Source: Alteromonas indica
GTDB lineage: Bacteria > Pseudomonadota > Gammaproteobacteria > Enterobacterales > Alteromonadaceae
Assembly (NCBI GenBank): GCA_003056425.1
Contig: PYVY01000006.1
Span: forward strand, 208,932-272,931
Reading direction: 5' to 3'
DNA: 64,000 nt
Shown: positions 49,824-59,856 of the stretch, piece by piece
How positions within the stretch are numbered: position 1 is the first letter of the stretch
How the letters are laid out: every line of letters begins with the position of its first letter
Translations under genes and position numbers: made by a program
The notes under the pieces: generated by a model
The model's input: only the letters and a program-made list of their open reading frames with translations
Told to the model about the DNA's origin: nothing
The model's database searches: none

Positions 49824-51284
49824 ATGCAAACACAACAACCCAGACTGCACTTCTGGCAGGTATGGAACGTAAGCTTTGGCTTCCTCGGTGTACAATTCGG
49901 TTTTGCCCTGCAAAACGCGAATGTGTCACGAATACTCTCGGATTTAGGCGCAGATCTTCATTCTCTTTCACTGTTCTGGTTGGTAGCCCCCATTATGGGG
50001 CTATTAATCCAGCCATTGGTTGGGGCGGCATCTGACCGCACCTGGAACCGGCTGGGCCGCCGCCGTCCTTTCATCCTGGTTGGGGCAATAGCAGCAGCGA
50101 TAGGCATGTTGCTAATGCCGAATGCCCCCCTATTTGTGACCTTTATGGCACCAATGATTTTTGGCGCAGTAATGCTAGCGCTGATGGATGCTTCGTTTAA
50201 TGTATGTTTCCAGCCATTTCGCTCACTGGTTTCAGATATGGTGCCTCCCGGGCAGCGTAACGTCGGCTATTCTGTGCAGTCATTGCTGATAAATATTGGC
50301 GCGGTAATTGGTTCCATTCTGCCCTTTGTGTTGACCAATGTAGTGGGCCTTGAAAATACCGCTCAAATGGGCGAAGTCGCGCCATCCGTTACCTGGGCGT
50401 TCTATCTTGGTGCCACCGTATTACTGGGCACGGTTATCTGGACAGTGGTCCGTACAAAAGAGTACGCCCCAGCGGATTATCATCGCTATAAAGGCATTGA
50501 AGTTGAGCAGGCACCCGCGCCAAAACAAAGTATGACTACCCGCCTGGGCAATTTTGGCCGGTTAGTAGTGAATATGCCTGACACCATGAAACAACTGGCA
50601 GTGGTGCAGTTCTTCTCCTGGTTTGCCTTGTACATTATGTGGGTATACACCACCCCGGCGATTACCCAGCATATCTGGAACGTCGATAAAAAGTGGTTCG
50701 ATCCTGCTTTTATCGCCACGGTACCTATGATTCCGGAAACCATTGTCATGGCTAAAGGTGCAGCCGGTGACTGGGTTGGGATCCTATTTGCCGCCTATTC
50801 AGTTTTTGCGGCGGTATTCTCGGTATTTCTGGCGCGGTTAGCTGACCGCTTTGGGCGCAAATTTGTATATTCCATGTCGCTGCTGGCGGGTGGCGTCGGG
50901 TATATCAGCTTTTTAGTGTTTCAGGATCTCACTATCGTGAACGTGAATTTACTGATTACCCAGGTGGACGTGCCCTTGGGGGCGGTAAAACTACTGGTGC
51001 CAATGGTTGGGATAGGTATTGCCTGGGCAGCCATTCTTGCTATGCCTTATGCCATGCTAGCCGGAGCCCTGCCGGCGCAGCAAACCGGCGTCTATATGGG
51101 CATTTTTAATTTTACGGTAGCGGTGCCGCAAATTGTGGCGGGCTTGTGCTCCGGCTTTGTTTTGTCCTATGTGTTCGATAATGAAGCCAAATACATCATT
51201 GTAGTGGCAGGCGTTTCGATGCTTTTGGCTGCAATATCGGTCTTTTTTGTAAAGGAAGCCGACCCGGTTCAAACGAGTAATTAA
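49824..51284 (+). CDS. MFS sugar porter, SLC45/GPH-like (maltose or maltodextrin)
   Basis: A 12-helix major-facilitator protein (486 aa) resembling the SLC45/sucrose-type proton symporters: the signature GRRRPFILVGA follows helix 2, with FGLQNANVS-like FGFALQNANVSR in helix 1 and ADRFGRKFVYSMS between helices 7/8 or 8/9. It should import maltose or short malto-oligosaccharides across the inner membrane. An in-frame GTG at 49815 is an alternative start, but ATG 49824 gives the usual short N-tail; the ribosome site is weak for both. It is flanked by two hydrolase genes in one operon, and this context, rather than sequence alone, suggests the substrate. Confidence 0.88.
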   Translation: MQTQQPRLHFWQVWNVSFGFLGVQFGFALQNANVSRILSDLGADLHSLSLFWLVAPIMGLLIQPLVGAASDRTWNRLGRRRPFILVGAIAAAIGMLLMPNAPLFVTFMAPMIFGAVMLALMDASFNVCFQPFRSLVSDMVPPGQRNVGYSVQSLLINIGAVIGSILPFVLTNVVGLENTAQMGEVAPSVTWAFYLGATVLLGTVIWTVVRTKEYAPADYHRYKGIEVEQAPAPKQSMTTRLGNFGRLVVNMPDTMKQLAVVQFFSWFALYIMWVYTTPAITQHIWNVDKKWFDPAFIATVPMIPETIVMAKGAAGDWVGILFAAYSVFAAVFSVFLARLADRFGRKFVYSMSLLAGGVGYISFLVFQDLTIVNVNLLITQVDVPLGAVKLLVPMVGIGIAWAAILAMPYAMLAGALPAQQTGVYMGIFNFTVAVPQIVAGLCSGFVLSYVFDNEAKYIIVVAGVSMLLAAISVFFVKEADPVQTSN

Positions 51285-51296
51285 CAGGATTGACTC

Positions 51297-53027
51297 ATGT
51301 ATCACTATCAAAAGCGCTTAACTGCACTTGCTGTAGGCGCGGCAATAACGGCATTATCAGCGTGTTCCAGCACCACTCAAATGGCCGGCTCGCAGGTTGA
51401 CCAAACCGCCGCCCAACAGCGCTTGGGCTCGACCGGTACGCCAATTTATGGCACGGACAACCCGTTTGCCAGTGAAGCAATCTACTTTGTGGTAACGGAC
51501 CGGTTTGTCGATGGCGACCCGTCCAATAACCAGCAAGATCAGGGCGGCGATAACCCCACCTGGCGGTTACAGTTAGATGGCCCAGATGGCAAATTTGCCA
51601 ATGTTGGGTATATGGGCGGCGACCTGCAAGGCGTACTCAACAATGCTGATTATATCAGCGAATTAGGGTTTACCGCGGTGTGGCTAACCCCGATTCTGGA
51701 TAACCCAGACGAAGCTTTTACCGGTGGCGAACCCATTACCTATGGCGATGCATTTAAAGACGGGGGCAAAACCGGCTATCACGGGTACTGGGCGACCAAC
51801 TTCTATAAGGCAGACGAGCACCTTATAAGTGCTGATTTATCGTTTAAAGATTACACTACCGCAATGCGCCAGCAACATGGCTTGAAAACGGTGTTTGATA
51901 TTGTGGCGAATCATGGCTCGCCCAGCTTTACAATGCCGCACGATCAGCCCGGTTATGGAGAGCTGTATGATGCGCAGGGCAAACTGGTTGCCGATCATAA
52001 AAATTTACCGCCAACTGAGCTTGATGTCAGCCAGCCATTGCAATCCTTTTTCCATCCGTATCCGGATTTAATGCAGCTGTCTAATTTGAATGAAACCAAT
52101 CCGCAGGTACAGGACTACTTGATTAATGCCTACCTGTACTGGATAGAGCAGGGCGCCGATGCGTTTCGTATCGATACCATCCGCCATGTTTCGCATGGTT
52201 TCTGGCGTGAAATGGCCGATCGGGTACGGGCCCAGCATCCAGACTTTTTTATGTTCGGCGAAAGCTTTGTATATGATGCAAACTTTATCGCCCAGCATAC
52301 GTTGCCTAAAAACGGGGGCATGAGCGTACTGGATTTTCCTATGCAAAAGGCGATGGTTGAGGTATTTACCCAGGCAGACAGTGACTTTGCTGCGCTCGAA
52401 GAGGTGCTGTATCTGACCCACGGGCCGTACAATAACCCATATGAACTTACCACCTTCTATGATAACCACGATATGGCCCGGATGGATGCCGACGATAATG
52501 GCTTTATTAACGCCCACAACTGGTTATTTACGGTGCGCGGCATACCGGTTATTTATCAAGGCTCAGAAATTGGCTTTATGCGAGGCACCGCAGAGCATGC
52601 TGGCAATCGCAATTATCTTGGCCAGGAGAATATCGATAAGGCGCCCGCGCACGTTATCTATAAAGCATTAAAGAATATTGCCCATGTTCGGCAAAGTACT
52701 CCGGCCTTGCAACGCGGGCTGCAGGTGAATATCGAGCTGGCCGGTGACAAGGCGGCATTTTATCGTGTAGTAGAAGATGACACGGCTGCCCAAACTGCCT
52801 TGGTACTATTGAATAAAGGAACCACCCCTGCCGATTTTGCGGTAGCAGAGATGTTGCAGTCAGGGGAATGGAAGGAGCAGTTATCAGGCCAGCAAATGAC
52901 AGTGCAAACGGGGGCTTCCCTGAACACCGAGGTCGCGGCCAACAGTGTTCAGGTGTGGGTAAGGGAAGGGGCGATTAATCACCCAGCGTTACTGGAAAAA
53001 ATTCGTGACCAGCTAGCCCGCCAGTAA
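51297..53027 (+). CDS. Alpha-amylase family lipoprotein (GH13)
   Basis: A third locus GH13 enzyme (576 aa) with a clean lipobox ALSAC (Cys23), so a membrane-anchored lipoprotein. Motifs: AIYFVVTDRFVDGDPSNN, TVFDIVANHGSPSF near 200, AFRIDTIRHVSHGFW with the nucleophile near 291, FMFGESFVYD with the acid near 320, and FYDNHDMARM near 389. The DRFxDGDPSNN opening resembles cyclodextrin glucanotransferase-type or periplasmic amylases. Last gene of the operon, 12 bases after the porter with AGGA as ribosome site. Its stop is 15 bases from the convergent regulator gene. Confidence 0.9.
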   Translation: MYHYQKRLTALAVGAAITALSACSSTTQMAGSQVDQTAAQQRLGSTGTPIYGTDNPFASEAIYFVVTDRFVDGDPSNNQQDQGGDNPTWRLQLDGPDGKFANVGYMGGDLQGVLNNADYISELGFTAVWLTPILDNPDEAFTGGEPITYGDAFKDGGKTGYHGYWATNFYKADEHLISADLSFKDYTTAMRQQHGLKTVFDIVANHGSPSFTMPHDQPGYGELYDAQGKLVADHKNLPPTELDVSQPLQSFFHPYPDLMQLSNLNETNPQVQDYLINAYLYWIEQGADAFRIDTIRHVSHGFWREMADRVRAQHPDFFMFGESFVYDANFIAQHTLPKNGGMSVLDFPMQKAMVEVFTQADSDFAALEEVLYLTHGPYNNPYELTTFYDNHDMARMDADDNGFINAHNWLFTVRGIPVIYQGSEIGFMRGTAEHAGNRNYLGQENIDKAPAHVIYKALKNIAHVRQSTPALQRGLQVNIELAGDKAAFYRVVEDDTAAQTALVLLNKGTTPADFAVAEMLQSGEWKEQLSGQQMTVQTGASLNTEVAANSVQVWVREGAINHPALLEKIRDQLARQ

Positions 53028-53042
53028 CCTATACCCGCGATT

Positions 53043-54077
53043 TCAATCATTTTCCTTGCCGCCGCACGAGCGCCTGATGATTAACTCAGCAGGCATCAGG
53101 TAATCATATACCTGTTGCTTGTTGATAGCATTAATCAAGGTGGTTACCAACAACTCCCCGGCCCGGGTGGTATTTTGCCTTACCGTGGTCAACCCAGGCG
53201 AGGTATAACCGGAAACGGGTATATTGTCGTAACCCACAATAGCAATATCTTCCGGCACTTTTAACTTAGCTTCATGGATAGCATCCAGCGCGCCAATAGC
53301 AATCAAATCCGAGGCGCACACTACCGCCCTCGGTAACGTGGGGCTATTAAGCACATGCTGCATAGCCGCGTAGCCGGAATCTTCTGTGGAAAAGGCGTCG
53401 TACTGCAACGGGGTGGCGGGAAGCAGATGATGTGTATTTAACGCATCCCGGTAGCCCTGATAACGTGCTTTAAATTCAGGTGCCTGTTCGCCGCATTCCC
53501 CTACAAACGCAATATTCTGATAGCCTTGTGCAATTAAATGCCGGGTAATCTGAAAGCCACCTTGATAGTTGTCGCACCCGATATTAACGCCAGGCTGGTC
53601 TTTATCCTGCGCGCCCCAACGCACAAAATGCGTGCCTTGCTCTTCCAGGCGAGCTAATTTTGAACGATACGAGCGATAATCACCATAACCCAACAAAATA
53701 ATCCCGTCGGCTTTATTGGAGTCCTCAAATTCAGCGTGCCAGTCATCCGCCATATTCTGAAACGACACCAGAAGATCATAGCCGGCATTGGCACTGGCCC
53801 GGGTGATGCTGCCTAACATCGATAAAAAGAATGGGTTGATAAGCGAATCATCGGTGGTCGGATCTTCAAACAGCAATAGCGCGAGGGTGTTACTTTTTTG
53901 CTTGCGCAGGTTACTGGCGTTCTTATCAACCTTGTAATTGAGTTCGCGGGCAATCTGCACCACGCGGTCGCGGGTTTGCTGACTGACCAGTGGACTATTA
54001 TTTAAGGCGCGTGACACCGTAGACTGAGACACTCCAGCCCGGTGGGCAATATCAAACGAGGTGGCTTTTTCTTTCAT
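53043..54077 (-). CDS. LacI-family regulator, probable starch/maltose repressor
   Basis: A LacI/GalR-family regulator (344 aa). The N-terminal helix-turn-helix (SFDIAHRAGVSQSTVSRALN, followed by SPLVSQQTRDRV and a hinge ELNYKVDKNASNLRKQ) recognises a palindromic operator; the periplasmic-binding-protein-like sensor domain follows (NTLALLLFEDP to the end), with the typical ASDLIAIGALDAIHEAKLKVPEDIAIVGYDN. ATG 54077 is used; an in-frame GTG two codons upstream is possible. Convergent with the neopullulanase operon. The ligand is probably a maltosaccharide, and its likely sites are the four identical 14-mers. It carries no starch operator itself; GGTGGC-GT-GCCACC at 54100-54113 is a separate hairpin in its leader. 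Confidence 0.9.
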   Translation of the reverse strand: MKEKATSFDIAHRAGVSQSTVSRALNNSPLVSQQTRDRVVQIARELNYKVDKNASNLRKQKSNTLALLLFEDPTTDDSLINPFFLSMLGSITRASANAGYDLLVSFQNMADDWHAEFEDSNKADGIILLGYGDYRSYRSKLARLEEQGTHFVRWGAQDKDQPGVNIGCDNYQGGFQITRHLIAQGYQNIAFVGECGEQAPEFKARYQGYRDALNTHHLLPATPLQYDAFSTEDSGYAAMQHVLNSPTLPRAVVCASDLIAIGALDAIHEAKLKVPEDIAIVGYDNIPVSGYTSPGLTTVRQNTTRAGELLVTTLINAINKQQVYDYLMPAELIIRRSCGGKEND

Positions 54078-54298
54078 GATCACTACTTACGAATAAACCG
54101 GTGGCGTGCCACCAAACGCCCCCACTTTAGCATAAAAGTAAAAATGTCAGCCCGTTAAATCTGTGGGGTAAATACGCTATCGGCGTTTATTTAACCAATT
54201 AGACCGGGAGCCTACGAAAAAATATCGCCCGCCACACGCCCGATGTTATACTCCCCAACACTGTAATTTTAATTAGTTTATTAAAGGGGAATGCGCGA

Positions 54299-55975
54299 AT
54301 GGCGGAGACTGAAAATCGTCCGACCAACTTTATCCGGCAGATTATCGAAAAAGATTTGGCGGCTGGATTACACCAGCAGGTGAAAACGCGTTTTCCGCCC
54401 GAGCCGAATGGCTATCTGCACATTGGTCATGCTAAGTCTATTTGTCTTAATTTTGGTATCGCGCAAGACTATCAGGGTGCCTGTAACTTACGCTTTGATG
54501 ATACCAACCCAGAGAAAGAAGACATCTCCTTCGTCAACAGTATTTCCCATGACGTACGTTGGCTGGGCTTTGAATGGGAGGGTGAACCCTGCTATTCCTC
54601 GAATTATTTTGACCAGTTGCATGCTTATGCTAATGAACTTATCGACAAAGGGTTAGCCTATGTTGATTTTTCTTCTCATGAAGAAGTGCGAGCATTACGT
54701 GGCACGTTAACCGAGCCAGGCCGCAACAGTGCTTATCGGGATACTGATGTAGCAACCAACCGTCGTGAATTTGCTAAAATGACGGCTGGCGAGTACGCGG
54801 AAGGGCAGTGCAGCTTGCGCGCGAAAATCGATATGGCCTCGCCATTCATGTGCATGCGCGATCCCATTATTTACCGGGTTAAATTTGCCCACCATCACCA
54901 GACAGGTGATAAGTGGTGTGTGTATCCCATGTACGATTTTACCCACTGTATCTCTGATGCTCTGGAAGGGATTACGCATTCGCTGTGTACCCTGGAGTTT
55001 CAGGATAACCGCCGTCTGTACGACTGGGTTATCGATAATATCACTATCGACTGTACGCCTCGTCAGTATGAATTTTCTCGTTTAAACCTGGAATATACCG
55101 TGTTGAGTAAGCGCCGGTTAATTCAGCTGGTAGACGAGCAACACGTATCTGGCTGGGATGACCCGCGTATGCCAACCATTGCCGGTTTGCGTCGACGTGG
55201 TTATACCGCTGGCTCGATCCGTGAATTTTGTAAGCGCATTGGCGTGACCAAAATGGATAACATGGTGGAAATGGGGATGCTGGAGTCGTGTATTCGCGAT
55301 GACCTGAATGTTAATGCCCCGCGCGCCATGGCTGTGCTTGAGCCGGTTAAAGTCATTATTGAAAATATGGCCGCCAGCGAGAGTCAGACAATCGATGCGC
55401 CGTTACATCCTAATGATGAGACGATGGGCACCCGTAGCATTACCTTTAGCCGCGAAGTGTATATCGAAGCGGAAGATTTTCGCGAAGAAGCGAATAAAAA
55501 GTTCAAGCGGCTAGTGTTGGGTAAAGAAGTACGGTTGCGCAATGCCTACGTTATTAAAGCCGAGCGGGTTGATAAAGACAGCGATGGTAATATTAAAACA
55601 ATTTATTGCACCTATGATGTCGATACCCTGGGCAAAGATCCTGCCGACGGTAGAAAGGTTAAGGGCGTAATTCATTGGGTGGATGCTGCCACGGCGGTAC
55701 CTGCGCAATTTAGATTGTACGATCGGTTATTTACCGTGCCCAATCCGGCTGCCCAGGATGACTTTGTTGAAGCAATAAACCCGGAATCACTTACCGTTAA
55801 ACATGGCTACGTAGAAGCAGGCTTACGCGGTGCCACCCCTGAATCTGGCGCGTGGCAGTTTGAACGCACGGGGTATTTTTGCTGCGACCCGGATAGCCAG
55901 GCCGAACAACTGGTTTTCAACCAGACGGTGGGTTTACGTGATACCTGGGCTAAAATTGAACATGCGCCAGGCTAA
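54299..55975 (+). CDS. glnS: Glutaminyl-tRNA synthetase
   Basis: A class I aminoacyl-tRNA synthetase (558 aa) charging tRNA-Gln. It has [12 protein letters not shown], the ATP-site [16 protein letters not shown] (HIGH), [10 protein letters not shown], the KMSKS-like [11 protein letters not shown] near 270, and the C-terminal anticodon-binding beta barrels. Length is normal for bacterial GlnRS and lacks the GluRS architecture. Single gene with its own leader and terminator; housekeeping. Confidence 0.97.
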   Translation: MAETENRPTNFIRQIIEKDLAAGLHQQVKTRFPPEPNGYLHIGHAKSICLNFGIAQDYQGACNLRFDDTNPEKEDISFVNSISHDVRWLGFEWEGEPCYSSNYFDQLHAYANELIDKGLAYVDFSSHEEVRALRGTLTEPGRNSAYRDTDVATNRREFAKMTAGEYAEGQCSLRAKIDMASPFMCMRDPIIYRVKFAHHHQTGDKWCVYPMYDFTHCISDALEGITHSLCTLEFQDNRRLYDWVIDNITIDCTPRQYEFSRLNLEYTVLSKRRLIQLVDEQHVSGWDDPRMPTIAGLRRRGYTAGSIREFCKRIGVTKMDNMVEMGMLESCIRDDLNVNAPRAMAVLEPVKVIIENMAASESQTIDAPLHPNDETMGTRSITFSREVYIEAEDFREEANKKFKRLVLGKEVRLRNAYVIKAERVDKDSDGNIKTIYCTYDVDTLGKDPADGRKVKGVIHWVDAATAVPAQFRLYDRLFTVPNPAAQDDFVEAINPESLTVKHGYVEAGLRGATPESGAWQFERTGYFCCDPDSQAEQLVFNQTVGLRDTWAKIEHAPG

Positions 55976-56025
55976 CTGCTAACCCGATAGTATAGCTAGA
56001 CCCACATGTTTGGCTGGCGTGGATA

Positions 56026-56053
56026 AAGGCTACCTGTATAGGTAGCCTTTTTA
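56026..56053. terminator. Intrinsic terminator between convergent glnS and yciK
   Basis: A perfect 9-bp stem AAGGCTACC / GGTAGCCTT with a 6-base loop and TTTTT on the glnS side. On the minus strand only TTT follows, so termination of yciK would be weaker. Confidence 0.82.
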
Positions 56054-56088
56054 GCATTGGCGCCGGCAAGAAGACGAAAATTAGCGGG

Positions 56089-56832
56089 TTATTTTGGCTG
56101 GCAATCCAACGACTGCCCGTTTACTCCTTCGCTGTCATAGCCCATTAAATACAAATACAATGGCATAATTTGCGTCGGCGTTTTTAATGTCTGTGGATCT
56201 TCAGCCGGAAACGCGCTGGCTCTCATCGCGGTCCGGGTACCGCCTGGATTAATACAGTTGAACCGAATACTTCGGTTTTCAAATTCACTGGCCAATACCT
56301 GCATCAATCCCTCAGTCGCGAATTTAGACACCGCATAGGTACCCCAAAACGCGCGCCCTTTACGGCCAACACTGGAGGTGGTGAATACCACCGAAGCAGC
56401 CGGTGCCAGGCGTAATACGGGGATCAGCTTTTGCGTCATCAACGCCGTCCCGTTAACATTGATATGCATTACATCCAGCCATTCCTGTTCGGGAATATCG
56501 ACAAAAGCGCTTAGCTGGCCTAGTACCGAAGCGTTATGCAATACCCCGTCAAGCCGGCCGAACTTATCTTCAATGGTTTCTGCCATGTCAGCGTAATTAC
56601 TCGCCGTGGCGCCTTTTAAATCCATCGGGATAATGGCCGGTTGTGGATGACCCGCAGCCACAATGTCGTCATACACCGCTTCCAGTTTACTGACTGTGCG
56701 GCCCAGTAATATGACCGTGGCGCCATGGGCAGCATAAGTGCGGGCAGCTTCAGCGCCGATCCCGTCTCCTGCACCGGTAACCAGAATGATTTTGTCTTCA
56801 AGAAGTGTTGCCGGGGCCCGGTAGTCGTTCAT
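56089..56832 (-). CDS. yciK: Short-chain dehydrogenase YciK
   Basis: An NAD(P)-dependent short-chain dehydrogenase/reductase (247 aa) of the YciK group. It has the Rossmann motif VTGAGDGIGAEAAR, the NASVLG structural motif (NAG variant), the catalytic Ser in TTSSVGRKGRAFWGTYAVSKFA with the YxxxK pair, and a C-terminus GYDSEGVNGQSLDCQPK typical of the group. The substrate is unknown. It is convergent with glnS and divergent from the lipase gene. Confidence 0.9.
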   Translation of the reverse strand: MNDYRAPATLLEDKIILVTGAGDGIGAEAARTYAAHGATVILLGRTVSKLEAVYDDIVAAGHPQPAIIPMDLKGATASNYADMAETIEDKFGRLDGVLHNASVLGQLSAFVDIPEQEWLDVMHINVNGTALMTQKLIPVLRLAPAASVVFTTSSVGRKGRAFWGTYAVSKFATEGLMQVLASEFENRSIRFNCINPGGTRTAMRASAFPAEDPQTLKTPTQIMPLYLYLMGYDSEGVNGQSLDCQPK

Positions 56833-57151
56833 TTTCGCCTCTGCATTATTTGTGGTCTATGTTTGCTATAGACACCTTGCCATAAAAATTGCCGCTAATC
56901 ATACAAAGCTGGCAGCACTTGTAAACGAATGAATGCGAAACACCACATAGGAGCCGCCAAAAGAAAATAAAAAGTTAACAAAATTTTGCAAAGTTGCTGC
57001 AATCTCAATAAGATTGCGCTATAACAAACTGGTCTTACTTGTTTGAAATCTATTTTGTAGGCCCTGGGGTGACCGGCTCTTTAAAGACAGGAATGTCAGG
57101 TAACGTGGGTTTTAAACAGACCATAAAAACAATGAAATTTAGGGAGAAATC
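56833..57151. promoter_or_regulatory. Divergent yciK / lipase intergenic region
   Basis: 319 AT-rich bases with the promoters of two divergent genes. A weak candidate for the lipase is TTGCAA (56986-56991) and TAAGAT (57009-57014), 17-base spacing. AGGGAGA precedes the lipase ATG. No repeat or RNA was seen. Confidence 0.4.
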
Positions 57152-59707
57152 ATGAGAAAACTACTTATCAGTTCCAGTGTTGCCATAGCACTGGGGCTAG
57201 CAGGTTGTGGTGGCTCTGGGGATAGCATAGACGACATCCAGGCCGAAACCCCCACCCAGACGCCATTATCCCGTATCGTATTCGACCCGGCAGCTGGCGA
57301 TCTGAACACACCAAACGATTTACTGATGTTACCCGGCGATGATGGTTTTTTTGATTACACCCTGAATATTCCTGTTGATGATCCCAGCGATTACAGCGAC
57401 CCGGTAAATGCATTAAATGTTCTTGATGGTTGGTCCACTCAGCATCCTTTTGTTATTGATGTTGTTACTCCCGCTGGCGTGTCGTTAGACGAGAGTTCGC
57501 TTGCAGCCGGCGTGTTTTTATATGAAGCCACGTTGGGGCTGGACCAAAGTGATGCCGATTGCGCCGCGATCACCACCCCTTCAGCTGGCTGTAAAGTGGG
57601 GGATGCACTCACCTATGGCGAAGATTATGTACTTAGTCTGGTAGATGCAGATACTATTTCAGTGGTACCGCTTAAACCGCTTAAGCCAGCCAGCGGCTAT
57701 ATGCTGGTGATGACCACCGGCCTGAAAGACAGTAGTGGTAAAGCCGTACAGGGCTCTACCACCTGGGATCTGGTTCGCCAGGATATTAACGTGAACCCGT
57801 TAAGCACAGATGATCAGTTGCAGCTGCAAGGGCTGGTGAACAGCTTTATTACGCCGCTGGAGTCGGCCGGTTTCTCGCGAGACGAATTAACCTATGTAGC
57901 AACCTTTACCACCCAATCAGTGGATAACGCCTTACAGTCACTTAAAAAACTGTCGGTAGCCACTTATGCAGCGCGCTTGGCTGGCGGCGATCCTGATGCC
58001 GCAGAGTCACTACCCGCTATATCGGTCGATGACCCGGCAGCAGCCCCTACTGCGATGGAAGCGTTGAACCTGGTAAGTGATGAAGTACTATCCGCTACTA
58101 TACTGGAAGTCTCAGCGGAGCTTGATGCGACTGACTTTAGTCGTCTGCAAAGCTGTGACGGACTGATTAATACCGTAACTGGCGCCCTGGCTGACGAGTG
58201 GGGCGAGCTAAACACCGCTGCTCAGGCTGCTGCCAATGGTTTACTGACTCAGGTTGGGCCGTTTTGCGCCGCCCAGCGTTATGAAGGTAGTATTAGCCTA
58301 CCGTACTATTTACCGCTCCCCAGTGCTGAAAACCCTATGGCTCCGGTAACCGGCTTTTGGCATGCCGCCTGTGACAGCGGTATTGTCATCGCTGGCGCCG
58401 GTGATGAGGTTTTGGCCGCAGCCCAACCGGGGCCCAACCACGCCCTATGTCAACAAATCGGTTTAGCCGACTTACGGGTAGACGAGCAGATGCTTGATAG
58501 CGCCCGTCATATTACGCGCTACAACCCGGTACCCCAGGCCACGGCACTACAGGCGCTGGATGTACAGGTAACCTTACCCGACCCGCAGGTAGCAGGCGCA
58601 CTGGGTATACCGCTGACTACGCCCGCCGAAGGCTGGCCTGTGGTAATTTTATACCACGGCATCACCAGCAAAAAAGAAGATATGCTGGCGATTACCGGCG
58701 CCTTGTCGCTGGCCGGTATCGCTACGGTGGCTATCGATCAGCCGCTACATGGTAGCCGTGGGTTCGATTTAGATAGCGACGGTACCGATGATATCAATGC
58801 CACATCGGTCAGCCCAACCCATTATATGAACCTGGGCAGCCTGCCTACGGCACGCGATAATTTGCGCCAGAGCGTAGCCGATTTACTGGGCGTTCGCTTA
58901 GGCTTAAATAGGTTGATAGATAACACCGCTGAGAGCGCTGTAAAGTTGAATCTGGGACGCGTTTCGGTAATGGGTGTTTCTTTAGGGGCTATCACCAGCG
59001 GTAACTTTGCGGCAATTGCGAATACTTCATTGGGGGATGAGTTGGCCGTGTTGGACGGTATGTTCAGTGTTAATGCGGCCTCGCTTGAATCGCCAGGCGG
59101 TGGCGTGGCGCAGTTTCTGATTGAATCGCCCTCATTCGGGCCGTTGATTAAAGGTTTACTGCTTACCGAGTCATCAGAGGAATTTAAAGCGCTATTAACC
59201 CAGCTTTATGGTTCGATAGACGTTACACGTGAACAACTGGTCACCGCAGTTGCGCAGTTTGAACAAGCCTTGAGCGCCGAGCAAGCAGCCCAGGTGCAGG
59301 CCACCTTAGGCGAATTTGCCTTCGCTGCACAAGCGGTATTGGATGCCGGCGACCCGAATAATTATGCGTCTACTCTGGCGCAAAATACGCCGGTACATAT
59401 GATGAGTGTGGTGGGCGATGGTAGTGATGAGAATAAGCCTGATCAGGTTATTCCGGTCACCACCGCATTGCCATTGGCAGGACAGCAGCCGCTAGCAACG
59501 CTATTGGGCTTACAGCAGGTTAGCAGCACCGTCACCGGCGATCCGGTTTCGGGTCAGGTCCAGTTTACCGCTGGCGCGCATGGTTCAAGCCTTCTGCCCA
59601 CTGCCAACCCTGCGGTAACCAAAGAAATGCAAACCGAGGTAGCCACGTTTATCGCTACGCAAGGTAGTACTATTGTGATTAGCAATCCGGATGTGGTGGC
59701 GAATTAA
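57152..59707 (+). CDS. VolA/Pla-1-type lipoprotein lipase
   Basis: A surface-lipoprotein (lyso)phospholipase of the VolA/Pla-1/cef extracellular lipase family (851 aa). The lipobox LGLAGC makes the lipidated cysteine residue 19, followed by a GGSGDS linker. The N-terminal LSRIVFDPAAGDLNTPNDLLM and GWSTQHPFVIDV segments are typical; the alpha/beta-hydrolase half shows GWPVVILYHGITSKKEDMLA and the nucleophile Ser610 in MGVSLGAI, and a late His in GAHGSSLLP. It releases fatty acids from external phospholipids, feeding beta-oxidation. Its neighbours include a PsrA-like fatty-acid regulator, which suits this role. Confidence 0.88.
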   Translation: MRKLLISSSVAIALGLAGCGGSGDSIDDIQAETPTQTPLSRIVFDPAAGDLNTPNDLLMLPGDDGFFDYTLNIPVDDPSDYSDPVNALNVLDGWSTQHPFVIDVVTPAGVSLDESSLAAGVFLYEATLGLDQSDADCAAITTPSAGCKVGDALTYGEDYVLSLVDADTISVVPLKPLKPASGYMLVMTTGLKDSSGKAVQGSTTWDLVRQDINVNPLSTDDQLQLQGLVNSFITPLESAGFSRDELTYVATFTTQSVDNALQSLKKLSVATYAARLAGGDPDAAESLPAISVDDPAAAPTAMEALNLVSDEVLSATILEVSAELDATDFSRLQSCDGLINTVTGALADEWGELNTAAQAAANGLLTQVGPFCAAQRYEGSISLPYYLPLPSAENPMAPVTGFWHAACDSGIVIAGAGDEVLAAAQPGPNHALCQQIGLADLRVDEQMLDSARHITRYNPVPQATALQALDVQVTLPDPQVAGALGIPLTTPAEGWPVVILYHGITSKKEDMLAITGALSLAGIATVAIDQPLHGSRGFDLDSDGTDDINATSVSPTHYMNLGSLPTARDNLRQSVADLLGVRLGLNRLIDNTAESAVKLNLGRVSVMGVSLGAITSGNFAAIANTSLGDELAVLDGMFSVNAASLESPGGGVAQFLIESPSFGPLIKGLLLTESSEEFKALLTQLYGSIDVTREQLVTAVAQFEQALSAEQAAQVQATLGEFAFAAQAVLDAGDPNNYASTLAQNTPVHMMSVVGDGSDENKPDQVIPVTTALPLAGQQPLATLLGLQQVSSTVTGDPVSGQVQFTAGAHGSSLLPTANPAVTKEMQTEVATFIATQGSTIVISNPDVVAN

Positions 59708-59722
59708 CCATCAATATTCATT

Positions 59723-59751
59723 GAGGCCAGCCATTGTGCTGGCCTTTTTTA
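59723..59751 (+). terminator. Intrinsic terminator after the lipase gene
   Basis: An 8-bp stem AGGCCAGC / GCTGGCCT with a 6-base loop and TTTTTT, 17 bases after the stop. Confidence 0.85.
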
Positions 59752-59856
59752 TGGATTTGATAAAACGTGCCTGTCGTAAGTCCTGTTTAACGCTGGTAAA
59801 CTTGCGTCAACCTCAATTTGAATAGCACTATCTTTGGATAGCATCAGGAGAGAAAT

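Noticed and set aside
52068..52517. 149-codon minus-strand frame opposite the amylase at 51297
   Set aside because: Antisense to conserved GH13 motifs; no independent evidence.
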